Source: Acidimicrobiia bacterium (GTDB lineage: Bacteria; Acidobacteriota; Vicinamibacteria; Vicinamibacterales; SCN-69-37). Taken from it: a stretch of DNA of 64,000 nucleotides. Both the position numbers and the translations under genes were made by a program. Positions 8,618 to 18,341 of this stretch are shown here, in pieces. The stretch spans positions 62,001 to 126,000 of the forward strand of contig VFZF01000001.1 of the NCBI GenBank assembly GCA_016871335.1. The letters are read 5' to 3'. The notes under the pieces were generated by a model that searched no databases, was not told the origin of the DNA, and saw only the letters and a list, made by a program, of their open reading frames with translations. Positions within the stretch are counted from its first letter, which is position 1, and each line of letters begins with the position of its first letter.

Positions 8618-8662
8618 GGATGATTGACGAAACTGCGCAACCACATGAAGGATGACTACGCC

Positions 8663-10645
8663 ATGTTCCGATCCACGAAGCGATCGCTGCTGGTGATCAT
8701 CACCCTCGCGCTCGTGATCAAAGTGATCGTCGTCGCGCAGCTCGGCGATCACCCGATGCTCAGTGAGCACAGCGGCCTCGACACCACGGCCTACGCGGAA
8801 CTGGCACAGCGGGTCGTCGCGGGCGACCTGCTGCTCGGTCCCGGGCTGTATTACCTGTCGCCGCTCTACATGTATGTGCTGGCCGGCGCCCTGGCCGTGA
8901 CCGATTCGTTCACGGGCGCTCGCCTGATTCAGGTGTCGCTCGGGGCGATCAGTGTGGGCGGACTCTGGGTGCTGACCGCCGCGTGGTCGAACACGCGCGC
9001 CGCATGGTGGGCCGCCGGGTTGGCCATCATGACGGGCGTCATCACGTTTTATGAGGTGCTGATCCTGCAGGCGTCTCTGGACTTCGCACTCACGACCGGC
9101 GCGTTGCTCGCCCTGACATGGGCCGTGCGATCTGATGGCGGTGTCGCCATGCGGTGGTTCGCACTTGCTGGATCGGCGTTTGGTCTCGCAGCGTTGAATC
9201 GTCCCAACATGATGGCGGTCGCCGCCGGCCTGGTCGTGCTCCTCCTGATCACCCGTCGTGTCCGTCCGGCCGCCGTGTTTCTCGTCGGCCTGCTCATCGC
9301 GCTCGCCCCCGTCGCCATTCGCAACGGCGTCGTCGCCGGCGAGTGGTTCACCGTGACGTCACACGGCGGCCTCAATCTCTACATCGGCAACTCACCGGCG
9401 GCCACCGGGTTCTATCAGGCGGTCCCTGGCGTCCGCCCGACCATCGCCGGCCAGATCGACGACGTACGCGAGGTGGCAGGCCGGGCCCTCGGACGCACCG
9501 TGACCGACGATGAGGCGTCCGCGTACTTCAGGGATCTGGCGCTCACGTGGATGCGTGAGCATCCTGGGGATGCCATGGCGTTGTTTGCGAAGAAGTTCGC
9601 GTACGTCTTCCACGCGCAATACGTCGCGCTGCCGTATTCCTATCCCTTCTACGTGCACGAGACCGACTCCTGGCTCCGCTGGCTCCCCTCCGGTCCCTGG
9701 TTGTTGATGCCATTGGGACTTGTGGGACTCGGACTGCTCGCACGCCGAGCCGACCACCGGACCTGGGTGTGGCTGTCGTTCGTCCCGATGTACGCCGGCG
9801 CAGTGGCGCTGTTTTTTGTGGCCGACCGGTATCGCCTGCCGCTGCTCATGCCCATGTGTGTGGGCGCGGGCATTCTGCTTGATGCCTGCGCAACCGCCGT
9901 CCGTCAACGCGCCTGGACGTCGATGGCGGTGCCGGCAGTGGTGACTACGGCCTTGTGTGCAGCCGTCAACGCCCCTGCCGGGTTGAATGAAGGGCGATGG
10001 GAGGAAGGACTCAAACTGGCACAACGGCTGGTGATTCTGGGCCGCGACGACGAAGCCGCTGCCTGGGTCGAGCGACTCGCACCCGGTGCGCCAACGCCCG
10101 GCGTCGCCCACCATCTGGTTGGCGGCCAATACCTCGACGAGAACAAGCCGGCGCGGGCGGTGCCCTACCTGAACGCCGCAGTCGAGGCCGGCCTGCGCAC
10201 GCCGCGTGTGTTGGGCCATCTGGCGACCGCCCTCCAGCGCGCCGGCCATCGCGAAGAGGCGACTCGTGTGCTCGAGCAGATCCCGACAGACTCGACTGAG
10301 CCGCCGGACTTTTGGCTCGGCCTCGGCCGGATCGCCGCATCGCTCCGGGCACTCACCATCGCCGAGCGGATGTTTGGTCAGGCCGTGTCCCAGGCACCGG
10401 AGGATCCGGATGCCCGATTGCAGCACGGTGTGAACCTCGTGCTGCAGGAGAAGCTGGACGAGGCCCGGGTGCAACTGCAGGCAACCATCCGTCTGCGTCC
10501 ACGCCAACCGGATGCGCTGGCCTATCTGGCGTTCTGCGAGTTGTCGTCGGGCCATGTGACGGAAGCCCGGCGGCTGGTCGACGCCGCTCTCAGCATCGAC
10601 CCGACACATGCCGTCGCCCAGTCGGTGCGTGCGGCCCTGCAGTAG
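8663..10645 (+). CDS. GT-C/ArnT-like membrane glycosyltransferase with TPR tail
   Basis: The product is about 660 residues with some twelve predicted membrane segments in its first 410 residues and TPR repeats from about 470 to the end. The first extracytoplasmic loop has GLDTTAYAELAQRVVAGD, matching the D-x-x-x-Y-x-x-x-A arrangement of ArnT/PMT-type enzymes that use polyprenyl-phosphate sugars. The acceptor is unknown. Possible starts are TTG at 8624, ATG at 8645 and ATG at 8663; I prefer 8663 because AAGGA lies 10 nt upstream. The next gene starts 48 nt downstream and is a sulfatase-fold/TPR protein, so both may act on the same surface molecule (inference). Confidence 0.78.
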   Translation: MFRSTKRSLLVIITLALVIKVIVVAQLGDHPMLSEHSGLDTTAYAELAQRVVAGDLLLGPGLYYLSPLYMYVLAGALAVTDSFTGARLIQVSLGAISVGGLWVLTAAWSNTRAAWWAAGLAIMTGVITFYEVLILQASLDFALTTGALLALTWAVRSDGGVAMRWFALAGSAFGLAALNRPNMMAVAAGLVVLLLITRRVRPAAVFLVGLLIALAPVAIRNGVVAGEWFTVTSHGGLNLYIGNSPAATGFYQAVPGVRPTIAGQIDDVREVAGRALGRTVTDDEASAYFRDLALTWMREHPGDAMALFAKKFAYVFHAQYVALPYSYPFYVHETDSWLRWLPSGPWLLMPLGLVGLGLLARRADHRTWVWLSFVPMYAGAVALFFVADRYRLPLLMPMCVGAGILLDACATAVRQRAWTSMAVPAVVTTALCAAVNAPAGLNEGRWEEGLKLAQRLVILGRDDEAAAWVERLAPGAPTPGVAHHLVGGQYLDENKPARAVPYLNAAVEAGLRTPRVLGHLATALQRAGHREEATRVLEQIPTDSTEPPDFWLGLGRIAASLRALTIAERMFGQAVSQAPEDPDARLQHGVNLVLQEKLDEARVQLQATIRLRPRQPDALAYLAFCELSSGHVTEARRLVDAALSIDPTHAVAQSVRAALQ

Positions 10646-10693
10646 AAAACTGCCGCATGTGCACAAACCGCACGGGAATGAGAAAGTAACGGC

Positions 10694-12802
10694 ATGATTC
10701 GATCGCGCGCGGGCCTCTGGACGGTCGTGGCCCTCGTTGGGGCGCTGGCCGCCGGCTGGTGGGTCTGGCGAGGTCCTGCCCTGCACATCGCCCGCACGCC
10801 CGATCGCAATGTGCTCGTCATCTCGATCGACACCCTTCGCGCGGACGCCCTCGGGTCCTATGGCGGCCGGGCGGCCACCCCGGCCCTCGACGCCCTGGCG
10901 GCGTCGGGCGCGCGGTTCACGTTCGCGCATGCCCACGCGGTGGTCACGCTGCCGTCGCACGCGAGCCTGCTGACCGGCACGTACCCCTACGAACACGGCA
11001 TCCGCGACAACAACGGCTATCGGCTGCGTCCCGGCGAAGCCACCCTGGCGACGCGCCTCAAAGCAATGGGGTTTGCGACCGGCGCCTTTGTCGGGGCGTT
11101 TCCCTTCGATCAGCGGTTTGGCCTCAATCAGGGGTTTGATGTCTACGACGACCGTATCCCCGAGGCGGGACTGACCAGTAATTTTTCGCTGCCGGAACGC
11201 CGGGCCGACGAGGTCGTCACCGCGGCCCGCACATGGATCGCGGACCAGTCAGCGCCCTGGTTTGGTTTTGTGCACGTGTTTGATCCGCACGCACCCTACC
11301 GGCCGCCGGCGCCGTTCGACACGCAATATTCAACCGATGCGTACGCCGGTGAAGTCGCCTGGACGGATGCGGCCCTCGCACCGCTCCTCGACCTGCTCCG
11401 CACACAGACACGACCGACGCTCGTCATCGTGACGTCCGACCACGGCGAAAGCCTCGGCGAACACGGCGAACTGACGCACGGCATCTTTGCGTACGAAGCC
11501 ACGCTCCGGGTGCCGCTGATCATCGCGGAGGTGACACCGGGTGGCGCCGGCGCGTCCCGCGGTGTGGTCATCGACACGCCGGCGCGCCATGTGGACGTTG
11601 TCCCCACCGTGCTGGATGCGCTTGGTGCCCCGGTGGACACGGGCGTGTCTGGTGCGTCCCTGATCGACGTCATCGCTGAAGGACGCGGTGATGCGCGGCC
11701 CTCGTATTTCGAGGCCATGACACCGTTCCTCTCCAGGGGCTGGGCGCCGCTGCGCGGCGTGCTTGTCGATCGCGACAAGTACATCGATCTGCCAATCGCC
11801 GAGCGCTACGCGCTGCGCGACGACCCGCGCGAACAGCAGAACCTCGCCGCCGCCGACCCCACAGCCACGCAGCTCCTGCTGAACACCCTGCGCACCTTCA
11901 ATGTGGCGCCCCCGGGCCAGCCCGGCGAAGAATCCGGGGCGGTCCTTGAGCGCCTCCGCGCCCTCGGGTATGTCGGCGGGAGCCCGGCACCACGACGTGA
12001 GCAATATACGGAGGCCGACGACCCCAAGCGGCTGATCGATCTCGACCGGATGCTCCACACGGCCGGCGAACTCTATGCACTCGGCCGCAGGAACGAGGCC
12101 ATCGACGCGTTCCGCGCGGTCATCGCCCGCCGGCCCGACACGGCCGAGGCGTACCGCCACCTGGCCTTCGTGCTCTGGCAATCCGGCCGGGCCGGTGACG
12201 CCATCGCCACGCTCGAGACGGCACTCGCGCGCGGGCTGACCCAGCGCGACATCCGCGTCAAACTCGGCATCTACCTCGCGGAAGCCGGTGCGGCCGCACG
12301 AGCCATTCCACTGCTCGAGGCAATGCCTGATGACGACAGCGACGTGCTCAACGCGCTGGGTATTGCGTACGGCCAGGAGGGCCGCATGGCGGACGCGATG
12401 CGCACCTTCGAGCGCGCGCTCCGCCTCGACGCCACCAGCGGACTCTCGCATCAGAACATCGCCACCCTGCACCTCCGCGGCGGGAATCTCGCGGCGGCCG
12501 AGGCCGCCTTCACCCGGGCCCTGGGCATTGACCCCACCCTGACCGGCGCCTACACCGGTCTCGGTGTGGTCCTGGCGCAAACCAACCGTCTCCCGGACGC
12601 GCTGAACGCCTGGCGCACGGCCGTGTCGTTGAATCCCTCCGAATTCAACGCGTTATTCAATTTGACGATGGAACTGTTCGCGGCCGGACGGACCGATGAA
12701 GCCCGGCAATACGGTGAGCGGTTCGTAGCGACCGCACCACCGCAGCTGTTCGGACCCGACATCGAGCAGGTCCGCCGACGACTCGCCGGTGGTAGATTCT
12801 GA
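10694..12802 (+). CDS. Sulfatase-fold hydrolase/transferase with Thr nucleophile and TPR tail
   Basis: The 702-residue protein begins with an uncleaved-type membrane anchor (residues 8-25). The alkaline-phosphatase-fold domain shows the first metal ligand in LVISIDTLRAD (Asp46), a nucleophile motif VTLPSHASLLTG and the later metal ligands in VTSDHGESLGEHGE. In a true sulfatase the nucleophile motif is C/S-x-P-S-R with formylglycine. Here Thr85 stands in the nucleophile position and His replaces Arg, which points to a phosphatase or phospho-group transferase with a Thr nucleophile, as in EptA-type enzymes. TPR repeats run from about residue 460. It is a paralogue of the genes at 1, 13575 and 19657. 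Confidence 0.85.
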   Translation: MIRSRAGLWTVVALVGALAAGWWVWRGPALHIARTPDRNVLVISIDTLRADALGSYGGRAATPALDALAASGARFTFAHAHAVVTLPSHASLLTGTYPYEHGIRDNNGYRLRPGEATLATRLKAMGFATGAFVGAFPFDQRFGLNQGFDVYDDRIPEAGLTSNFSLPERRADEVVTAARTWIADQSAPWFGFVHVFDPHAPYRPPAPFDTQYSTDAYAGEVAWTDAALAPLLDLLRTQTRPTLVIVTSDHGESLGEHGELTHGIFAYEATLRVPLIIAEVTPGGAGASRGVVIDTPARHVDVVPTVLDALGAPVDTGVSGASLIDVIAEGRGDARPSYFEAMTPFLSRGWAPLRGVLVDRDKYIDLPIAERYALRDDPREQQNLAAADPTATQLLLNTLRTFNVAPPGQPGEESGAVLERLRALGYVGGSPAPRREQYTEADDPKRLIDLDRMLHTAGELYALGRRNEAIDAFRAVIARRPDTAEAYRHLAFVLWQSGRAGDAIATLETALARGLTQRDIRVKLGIYLAEAGAAARAIPLLEAMPDDDSDVLNALGIAYGQEGRMADAMRTFERALRLDATSGLSHQNIATLHLRGGNLAAAEAAFTRALGIDPTLTGAYTGLGVVLAQTNRLPDALNAWRTAVSLNPSEFNALFNLTMELFAAGRTDEARQYGERFVATAPPQLFGPDIEQVRRRLAGGRF
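12793..12798 (+). promoter_or_regulatory. Putative -10 box (TAGATT) for a leaderless mRNA
   Basis: TAGATT ends 6 nt before the ATG at 12805 and lies inside the 3' end of the preceding gene. No -35 box is evident. Confidence 0.35.
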
Positions 12803-12804
12803 AC

Positions 12805-13578
12805 ATGTTCACCCTGCTGCTGTCGCTCATCGTGCAGACGCCCCAGGCGCCACCTGTCGCTGCGGCGTCCGTCGTTGTGACACCCGCACCGCCTGTCGCG
12901 GAGATCAACATGCGGCAACTCAAAGGTCCGTTGGTCCGCCAGCTGGCCTGGTCGCCGGATCAGTCTGAACTCTACCTGCAGACGTACGAGGCCAATCGTG
13001 ACGCCAGCGTCAAGACCACCTATCACTATGTGATCACCGTCAGCGATGGCACGCGACGCCAGGTCGACGTGCCGCCGACATGGGCCGTTGCCTACTACCA
13101 GTGGAAATCCGGACAGGCCTCACCTGACGATGCCGCGTGGAAGATTGACGTCTCGACCGAAAAGAAGATCCAGTCGGCAACGGCGATGCCGATGGGGGGC
13201 GACCTTGCGCGCGGCGGCACCGTGGATCCCACGGGCGGCATTTCGATCGACACCGTGACGGCCTCGGCGGCACAGGCGGGCAACGTCAGCGTCTACACGA
13301 TGCGCCTGAGCGGTGAGATCGTCGGTGAGTGGATGAATCACCCGATCGTGCCTGGCCTGACATTCGGCTGGGCGCCGAAAGGCCACACGCTGATTGCCTT
13401 CGCCGACAAGTCCGGCCAGCTCACCGTGATGGATCGCGCCGGCAAGTCGGCGCGTGTCGACGGCACCCAGAAAGTCACGCTCCCGGCATGGTCGCAGGAC
13501 GGCACGCATCTGGCCTACCTCGAGCAGAAAGATCGCAACACCTACAGCCTTATCGTGGCGTCCGTCTCGCAACGATGA
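12805..13578 (+). CDS. Small secreted WD40/TolB-like propeller protein
   Basis: The 257-residue protein has a short hydrophobic N-terminus and two propeller-blade signatures, RQLAWSPDQSELYLQTY near residue 45 and LPAWSQDGTHLAYLEQ near residue 230, of the W-S-P/Q-D-G type seen in TolB and PD40 repeats. The middle contains GGDLARGG and a glycine-rich stretch without clear blades, so it may be a partial propeller. It begins 2 nt after the preceding stop and its TGA overlaps the ATG of the next sulfatase-fold gene, so the three are probably co-expressed. Function unknown; an interaction partner of the flanking enzymes is plausible but not shown. Confidence 0.75.
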   Translation: MFTLLLSLIVQTPQAPPVAAASVVVTPAPPVAEINMRQLKGPLVRQLAWSPDQSELYLQTYEANRDASVKTTYHYVITVSDGTRRQVDVPPTWAVAYYQWKSGQASPDDAAWKIDVSTEKKIQSATAMPMGGDLARGGTVDPTGGISIDTVTASAAQAGNVSVYTMRLSGEIVGEWMNHPIVPGLTFGWAPKGHTLIAFADKSGQLTVMDRAGKSARVDGTQKVTLPAWSQDGTHLAYLEQKDRNTYSLIVASVSQR

Positions 13579-15734
13579 CGTCGAGGATTCGGATCCTCGT
13601 CGCAACCGGCGTCCTGGCGGCGGCACTGTGGGCGGCATGGCAGTGGGCCGCCCCGTCGTCTTCAGGGCCAATCATTCTGATTTCGATCGACACGCTCCGC
13701 GCCGATCGTCTGCCCTCATACGGGTATGCAGCCGGCGTCACCCCGGCCATCGACCGCCTCGCCTCTGAAGGCGTGCTTTTTGAGCACGCGTACGCACAGT
13801 CGCCGCAGACGCTGCCATCACACACGTCGATCCTGACCGGACAGTTTCCCTTCGAACACGGCGTGCGCGACAACATCGGCTTTGTGGTGCCGCCGGAGGT
13901 CCGGACGCTGCCGCAGACACTCAAGGCCAACGGGTATGCCACGGCGGCCTTTGTGTCGTCGTTTGTCCTGCGGCACCAGGTCGGCCTCGACCGCGGATTT
14001 GACGTCTACGACGATCAACTGCCGCCGGCGGGCCCGGATCGGCCGCTGGGCCAGGTGCAGCGTGCCGGCACGGACACGGCGGCGGCGGCCATCCGCTGGC
14101 TGCAGGCGCAGACGTCGCCGAAGTATTTTCTCTTCTTCCACATCTACGAACCACACGCCCCCTACACGCCGCCGGTGATTCCGGCATCCGGCGATCGCTA
14201 CGACGGCGAGGTCACCTACGCCGATCAGATCGTCGGACAGGTCCTCGACGCGATCCGTGCGCGCGGCGACTATGACGATGCCACGATTGTGTTGTTGTCG
14301 GATCACGGCGAGGGTCTGGGTGATCACGGCGAGGAGGAACACGGGCTGTTCCTGTATCGCACGACGATTCAGACGCCGCTGATCATCAAACGCGCCGGAG
14401 GGCGCGGCGCCGGTCGCCGCGTCGCCGCGCCTGTGCAGCACATCGATGTCGCGCCGACCGTGCAGGCCCTCGCGGGACTGGCCCCGCCTGATTCGAGGTA
14501 CGGTCGATCGCTGATGGCCGTACTTGATGACGCCGGCACGCTGCCGGCGGCCCCCATCTATGCCGAAGCGATGTCGCCCCGGTATCACTTCGGCTGGAGT
14601 GAGCTGTATGCGCTGACCGACGAACGCTACCGGTTGATTCGGGCGCCGCGTGATGACCTGTTTGATCTGTCGGTCGATCCGGGGGAGACCCGTTCGATCG
14701 CCGCCGATCGGCCCCAGGTGCAGGCAGCCATGCGCGCGGCACTGGATGGCCTCGTCGCGTCAGCCGGGGTGTCGGAGCCGGCGGCGGTGTCGGCTGAGGA
14801 TCGCCAGCGCCTGGCGGCGCTGGGGTATGTCGGATCACAGACCGGCACCCGGGTGCGCGCGGCCTCGGACGCACTGCCCGATCCAAAAGACAAGATCGAG
14901 GTGTTGCGGCGATATCAGCGGGCGAATGCGCTGGCCTCCGAAGACCGATGGCCGGAAGCGGCGGTCGCCTACAGAGCGTTGCTCGACACCGAACCGGAGA
15001 TGATCGATGGCTGGCTCCAACTGGCGCGCGCGAGTGAACGCGCGGGACAACCCGCGGGCGCCCTCGAGGCGTACCGGCAGGTGGTCACGCTGGACGCCAC
15101 AAACGCGGCGGGGCTGACAGGTGCCGCCGCGGTACTCGTGCAGCTGGGACGGTTCGATGAAGCGCGGGCCCACGCCGAACTGGCGATCGCCGTTGCGCCG
15201 GCGGTGGCGCACGAACTGCTGGCAAGGCTCGCCGTGCAGCGTGGGGACGCGGCCGCCGCCCGGACGCACGCCGCCGCCGCGACCGCAGCGGATCCGACGT
15301 TGCCCATGCCCGCGTTTGTCGAGGGCCTGATCCTCTACAACCAGGGGGCGTTCGCCGCCGCGATTCCTCCCCTCCTGCAGGCCGCGCAGGCGCTGACCCA
15401 ACGGACCGAGCAGGTCGCCGACATCCGGTACCTGCTGGCGGATTCCCTCGCCCGCGAGCAGCGATTCGACGAGGCGGTGCCCTGGTTTACGGCCGAGATT
15501 GCGTCCTTTCCGGGCCACGTGCGGGCCCGCGCGGGGCTCGCGATGGTGTTCTGGAGCACCGGCCGCAGGGCCGACGCGGTGTCCGCCGTTGACGCGCTCG
15601 AATCTGCGGCACGGACACACGCCGGCCCCGAGGCGGATGCGGCGGCGGCACAGCTGTGGGCCATCTTCGGCGACACGGGTCGCGCGGCGGCAGCCCGGGC
15701 GCGGGCCGCTGCCGGAGGCCGCACGCCACGGTAG
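13575..15734 (+). CDS. Sulfatase-fold hydrolase/transferase with Thr nucleophile and TPR tail
   Basis: The product is 719 residues from MTSRIRILVATGV. The start overlaps the preceding stop as ATGA and is followed by a membrane anchor (residues 7-24). The catalytic domain has LISIDTLRADRLPSYG (Asp39), QTLPSHTSILTG with Thr79 in the nucleophile position and His83 in place of the sulfatase Arg, and LLSDHGEGLGDHGEEEHG for the remaining metal ligands. A typical domain end (PGETRSIA) falls near residue 370, and TPR repeats run from about 430 to the C-terminus. Residues equivalent to the formylglycine Cys/Ser are absent, so a sulfatase label would be misleading. Confidence 0.85.
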   Translation: MTSRIRILVATGVLAAALWAAWQWAAPSSSGPIILISIDTLRADRLPSYGYAAGVTPAIDRLASEGVLFEHAYAQSPQTLPSHTSILTGQFPFEHGVRDNIGFVVPPEVRTLPQTLKANGYATAAFVSSFVLRHQVGLDRGFDVYDDQLPPAGPDRPLGQVQRAGTDTAAAAIRWLQAQTSPKYFLFFHIYEPHAPYTPPVIPASGDRYDGEVTYADQIVGQVLDAIRARGDYDDATIVLLSDHGEGLGDHGEEEHGLFLYRTTIQTPLIIKRAGGRGAGRRVAAPVQHIDVAPTVQALAGLAPPDSRYGRSLMAVLDDAGTLPAAPIYAEAMSPRYHFGWSELYALTDERYRLIRAPRDDLFDLSVDPGETRSIAADRPQVQAAMRAALDGLVASAGVSEPAAVSAEDRQRLAALGYVGSQTGTRVRAASDALPDPKDKIEVLRRYQRANALASEDRWPEAAVAYRALLDTEPEMIDGWLQLARASERAGQPAGALEAYRQVVTLDATNAAGLTGAAAVLVQLGRFDEARAHAELAIAVAPAVAHELLARLAVQRGDAAAARTHAAAATAADPTLPMPAFVEGLILYNQGAFAAAIPPLLQAAQALTQRTEQVADIRYLLADSLAREQRFDEAVPWFTAEIASFPGHVRARAGLAMVFWSTGRRADAVSAVDALESAARTHAGPEADAAAAQLWAIFGDTGRAAAARARAAAGGRTPR

Positions 15735-15737
15735 AAT
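15732..15737 (+). promoter_or_regulatory. Putative -10 box (TAGAAT) for a leaderless mRNA
   Basis: TAGAAT overlaps the TAG stop of the previous gene and ends 6 nt before the GTG start at 15744. Confidence 0.4.
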
Positions 15738-15743
15738 TGTTCC

Positions 15744-18341
15744 GTGTTCCGCAGATTCCAGACGGCCGCGTTGATCGCGCTTCTCATGAGTGCGTCCGCC
15801 GCAGGCGTGTACGCTCAGGCGCAGCTCACGTTCCGGTCCGGCATCGATCTGGTGCGTCTCGACATTCGTGTGGTCGATGCCGCCGCACGCCCGATCACGG
15901 ACCTTCGACAGGACGAGGTCGTGATCATCGAAGACGGTGTGGTGCGGCCGCCCTTGATGTTCCAGCGCATCACGGAACCCGCCGAACTGTTTGTGGACGC
16001 CGCCACCAAAGCCGTGACGGCGGAAGTCTCGACCAATGAGGGATTCCCGCGCGGCCACCTGTATCTGATCGTCTTCGACCAGTCACACATCACCGCCGGC
16101 AACGAACAACGGGCACGGCTGGCCGCCGAGCAGTTCATCCGCCGGCAGGTGCGGCCCTCCGACCGCGTTGCACTGTTTGCGATTCCCGGACCGGGACCAC
16201 AAGTCGGGTTCACCGCCGACCGCACCCGGGTGCTCGACGAACTGGCCCGCGTGCGAGGAAGTTATCAGCGTGTCGCGACCACGCCGTTCGGCAACCTGCC
16301 GATCTTTGACGCACACCGGATCACCCAGGGTGATGAACGCCTCATCATGGATACGATCGCGCGGCTGACGATCGAGGGCGGCGGTGACGCACTGGGCGTG
16401 TCCAGCTCGGCCGCGACCGGAGGACGGGCGGGCGGCGGCGAGGATCTCTCGACGGCCAGGCGGTTGCTCGCAGAAAACGCCCGCATCATCGTGCAGCAGA
16501 CCGACGCGGAATCTCGCCAGTTCCTCCAACGACTCGCCGATGTGATCCGTGGACTTGGCGACATCGAAGGCCGCAAGTCGGTGGTGCTCTTCTCGGAAGG
16601 CTTTTTCCAGGACAACCTGAACCGCGAACTGGAAGCGGTCGCTGCGGCGGCAGCACAGTCGTACGCGGTGTTCTACAGCTTCGATCTCAATCGGCGCGGC
16701 CCCTCGATCACCGAAGCGTATGTCCCGGACACCGTGCAGAGTTCGGAAATTCAGGGACGCATCGCGCCGCTCGGCACACTGGCGGTGGAAACCGATGGCA
16801 CACTGATCGTCGACGCGGCCTCGAGAAGCGACGAAACGCTGGCGCAGATCGCCCGGCAGGCGCAGGACTACTACCTCATCGGATTTGAGCCCTCGGAACG
16901 GGCGCGCGCCAGGCGCGGGGAATATCGCCGCGTTACGGTGACGGTGTCGCGACCGGGCGCCAGGGTCAGCACGCGCACCGGCTACGCCCTGCGCGCGGAA
17001 CCGACGGCTGCCGACCGCCAGCGCGCGATCTCCTCGGTGATGGGCTCGCCGTTTGTGCAGCAGGGCCTGAAGATTGACTACACGACGTACGTGATCAAGG
17101 CCGATGCGCCGGGACAACAGCGTGTGGTCCTGAGCCTGACCGCGCAGTTGCCTGTACGCGCGACCCCTGAGGATCGCGCGGACGTGGTATTTGTGGCGCG
17201 GGACGTGCGCGATGGCCGCGTGGTGGCCAGCGGTACCGACGCCATCGCGCTGCCGGAGTCCCCACGCGCTGGTGCAGCGATGGGCACCGGCCAGTGGCGC
17301 GTCCAGTTCTCGGTGCCGTCGGGCAGTTATCTCATGCGCGCAGTGGTGCGTGAACCGGGCGGCCTGAGCGGAAGCGCCGACCGCCGTATCGACGTGCGTC
17401 CACTGGACACACCAAATGTGGCGGTGAGCGATCTGATTCTGAGTTCCCATCACAACGCGATCCCCGTACGGGCCGTCGCCTATCGCGATGAGGGCCTGAG
17501 CGGCTTGCTGGAAGCCTACGCACGCTCGGCCAACCAGCTGCAGACGCTCAGCCTGACGGTAACTGTGCGCACGCCAGACGGCAAGGAGGCCACGGCGTCG
17601 TACTCATCGCCGCTGCCTGCCCCCGTCACCGACGCCGACGGCTTCATCGTCCGCGCACCGTTCACCGTGCCGATACCGACCGCCGCGCCTGGAGCGTACG
17701 TCGTGCACGCGACGTTGACCTCGGACGGCGCCGTGCTCGCCGAACGTACGCGTTTTGTCGATGTGGTCGAGGGCACGGCGGGCCCGGCGCCGACGCGCCC
17801 CCTGCCCGCGCCCGCGCCGCCGGTCGCTCCACGCGCCATCGTCGAGGGTCAACTCGGACAAGCGTACGTCGCGGAGCTGCTGCAGCTGTCGGCCGGCACC
17901 GCGTTCGCCGGCGCTGCGGAACAGGCCGCCCGTGGACAATGGGAACAGGCAGAGGCCGCCACACACGGCGCGACCGCTGAGGAGAACTTCATCGCGCAGG
18001 CGCTGCGCGGACTCGCGCGGTTTGTGCGCGAGGACTTCCCGGGATCGGTCACGGCCTGGACCAGAGCCCAGACACGGGAACCCGATCACGCACTGACGGC
18101 GTTTTTCCTCGGATGGGCGCACGAACGTGCAGGAGATACACGCGCGGCCCTCACCTCATGGCGCGGCGCAGCGCACCTGGATCCACAAATGGTCTCGGCG
18201 CATCTGGCGCTCGCCGAGGGGTATCTCAAACTCCAGCAGCCGGCACTCGCGCGCCAGGCGCTGCGTGCAGGCCTTGATGCGATTCCCGGCTCAGCGGAAC
18301 TGCGCACGCGGCTGATGCAGATTGAAGGGGGACGTGAATAG
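15744..18341 (+). CDS. Large secreted VWFA-related protein with C-terminal TPR
   Basis: The 865-residue product starts at GTG (MFRRFQTAAL) with a signal peptide ending VYAQA. The family N-terminus SGIDLVRLDIRVVDAAARP is followed by a VWA core near residue 110 (LYLIVFDQSHITAGN), where the metal site reads D-Q-S-H rather than DxSxS. A second strand reads GRKSVVLFSEGFFQ, and the family motif YYLIGFEPSERARA occurs near residue 380. A beta-rich middle with a proline-rich linker (PLPAPAPPVAPR) leads to TPR repeats at about 740-860. The fusion of VWFA and TPR mirrors the TPR tails of the neighbouring sulfatase-fold genes. The stop TAG is at the junction with a GTGC-type heptamer array. Confidence 0.87.
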   Translation: MFRRFQTAALIALLMSASAAGVYAQAQLTFRSGIDLVRLDIRVVDAAARPITDLRQDEVVIIEDGVVRPPLMFQRITEPAELFVDAATKAVTAEVSTNEGFPRGHLYLIVFDQSHITAGNEQRARLAAEQFIRRQVRPSDRVALFAIPGPGPQVGFTADRTRVLDELARVRGSYQRVATTPFGNLPIFDAHRITQGDERLIMDTIARLTIEGGGDALGVSSSAATGGRAGGGEDLSTARRLLAENARIIVQQTDAESRQFLQRLADVIRGLGDIEGRKSVVLFSEGFFQDNLNRELEAVAAAAAQSYAVFYSFDLNRRGPSITEAYVPDTVQSSEIQGRIAPLGTLAVETDGTLIVDAASRSDETLAQIARQAQDYYLIGFEPSERARARRGEYRRVTVTVSRPGARVSTRTGYALRAEPTAADRQRAISSVMGSPFVQQGLKIDYTTYVIKADAPGQQRVVLSLTAQLPVRATPEDRADVVFVARDVRDGRVVASGTDAIALPESPRAGAAMGTGQWRVQFSVPSGSYLMRAVVREPGGLSGSADRRIDVRPLDTPNVAVSDLILSSHHNAIPVRAVAYRDEGLSGLLEAYARSANQLQTLSLTVTVRTPDGKEATASYSSPLPAPVTDADGFIVRAPFTVPIPTAAPGAYVVHATLTSDGAVLAERTRFVDVVEGTAGPAPTRPLPAPAPPVAPRAIVEGQLGQAYVAELLQLSAGTAFAGAAEQAARGQWEQAEAATHGATAEENFIAQALRGLARFVREDFPGSVTAWTRAQTREPDHALTAFFLGWAHERAGDTRAALTSWRGAAHLDPQMVSAHLALAEGYLKLQQPALARQALRAGLDAIPGSAELRTRLMQIEGGRE

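Noticed and set aside
9392-10996. 534-residue open frame antisense to the glycosyltransferase gene
   Set aside because: No motif, low-complexity Arg/Gly/Gln composition, and it fully opposes a gene with coherent membrane and TPR structure.
10694-12802. True arylsulfatase needing formylglycine maturation
   Set aside because: The C/S-x-P-S-R motif is absent; Thr and His occupy the key positions.
16083-17453. 456-residue open frame antisense to the VWFA/TPR gene
   Set aside because: Same reasoning: no family motif and complete overlap with a well-supported gene.
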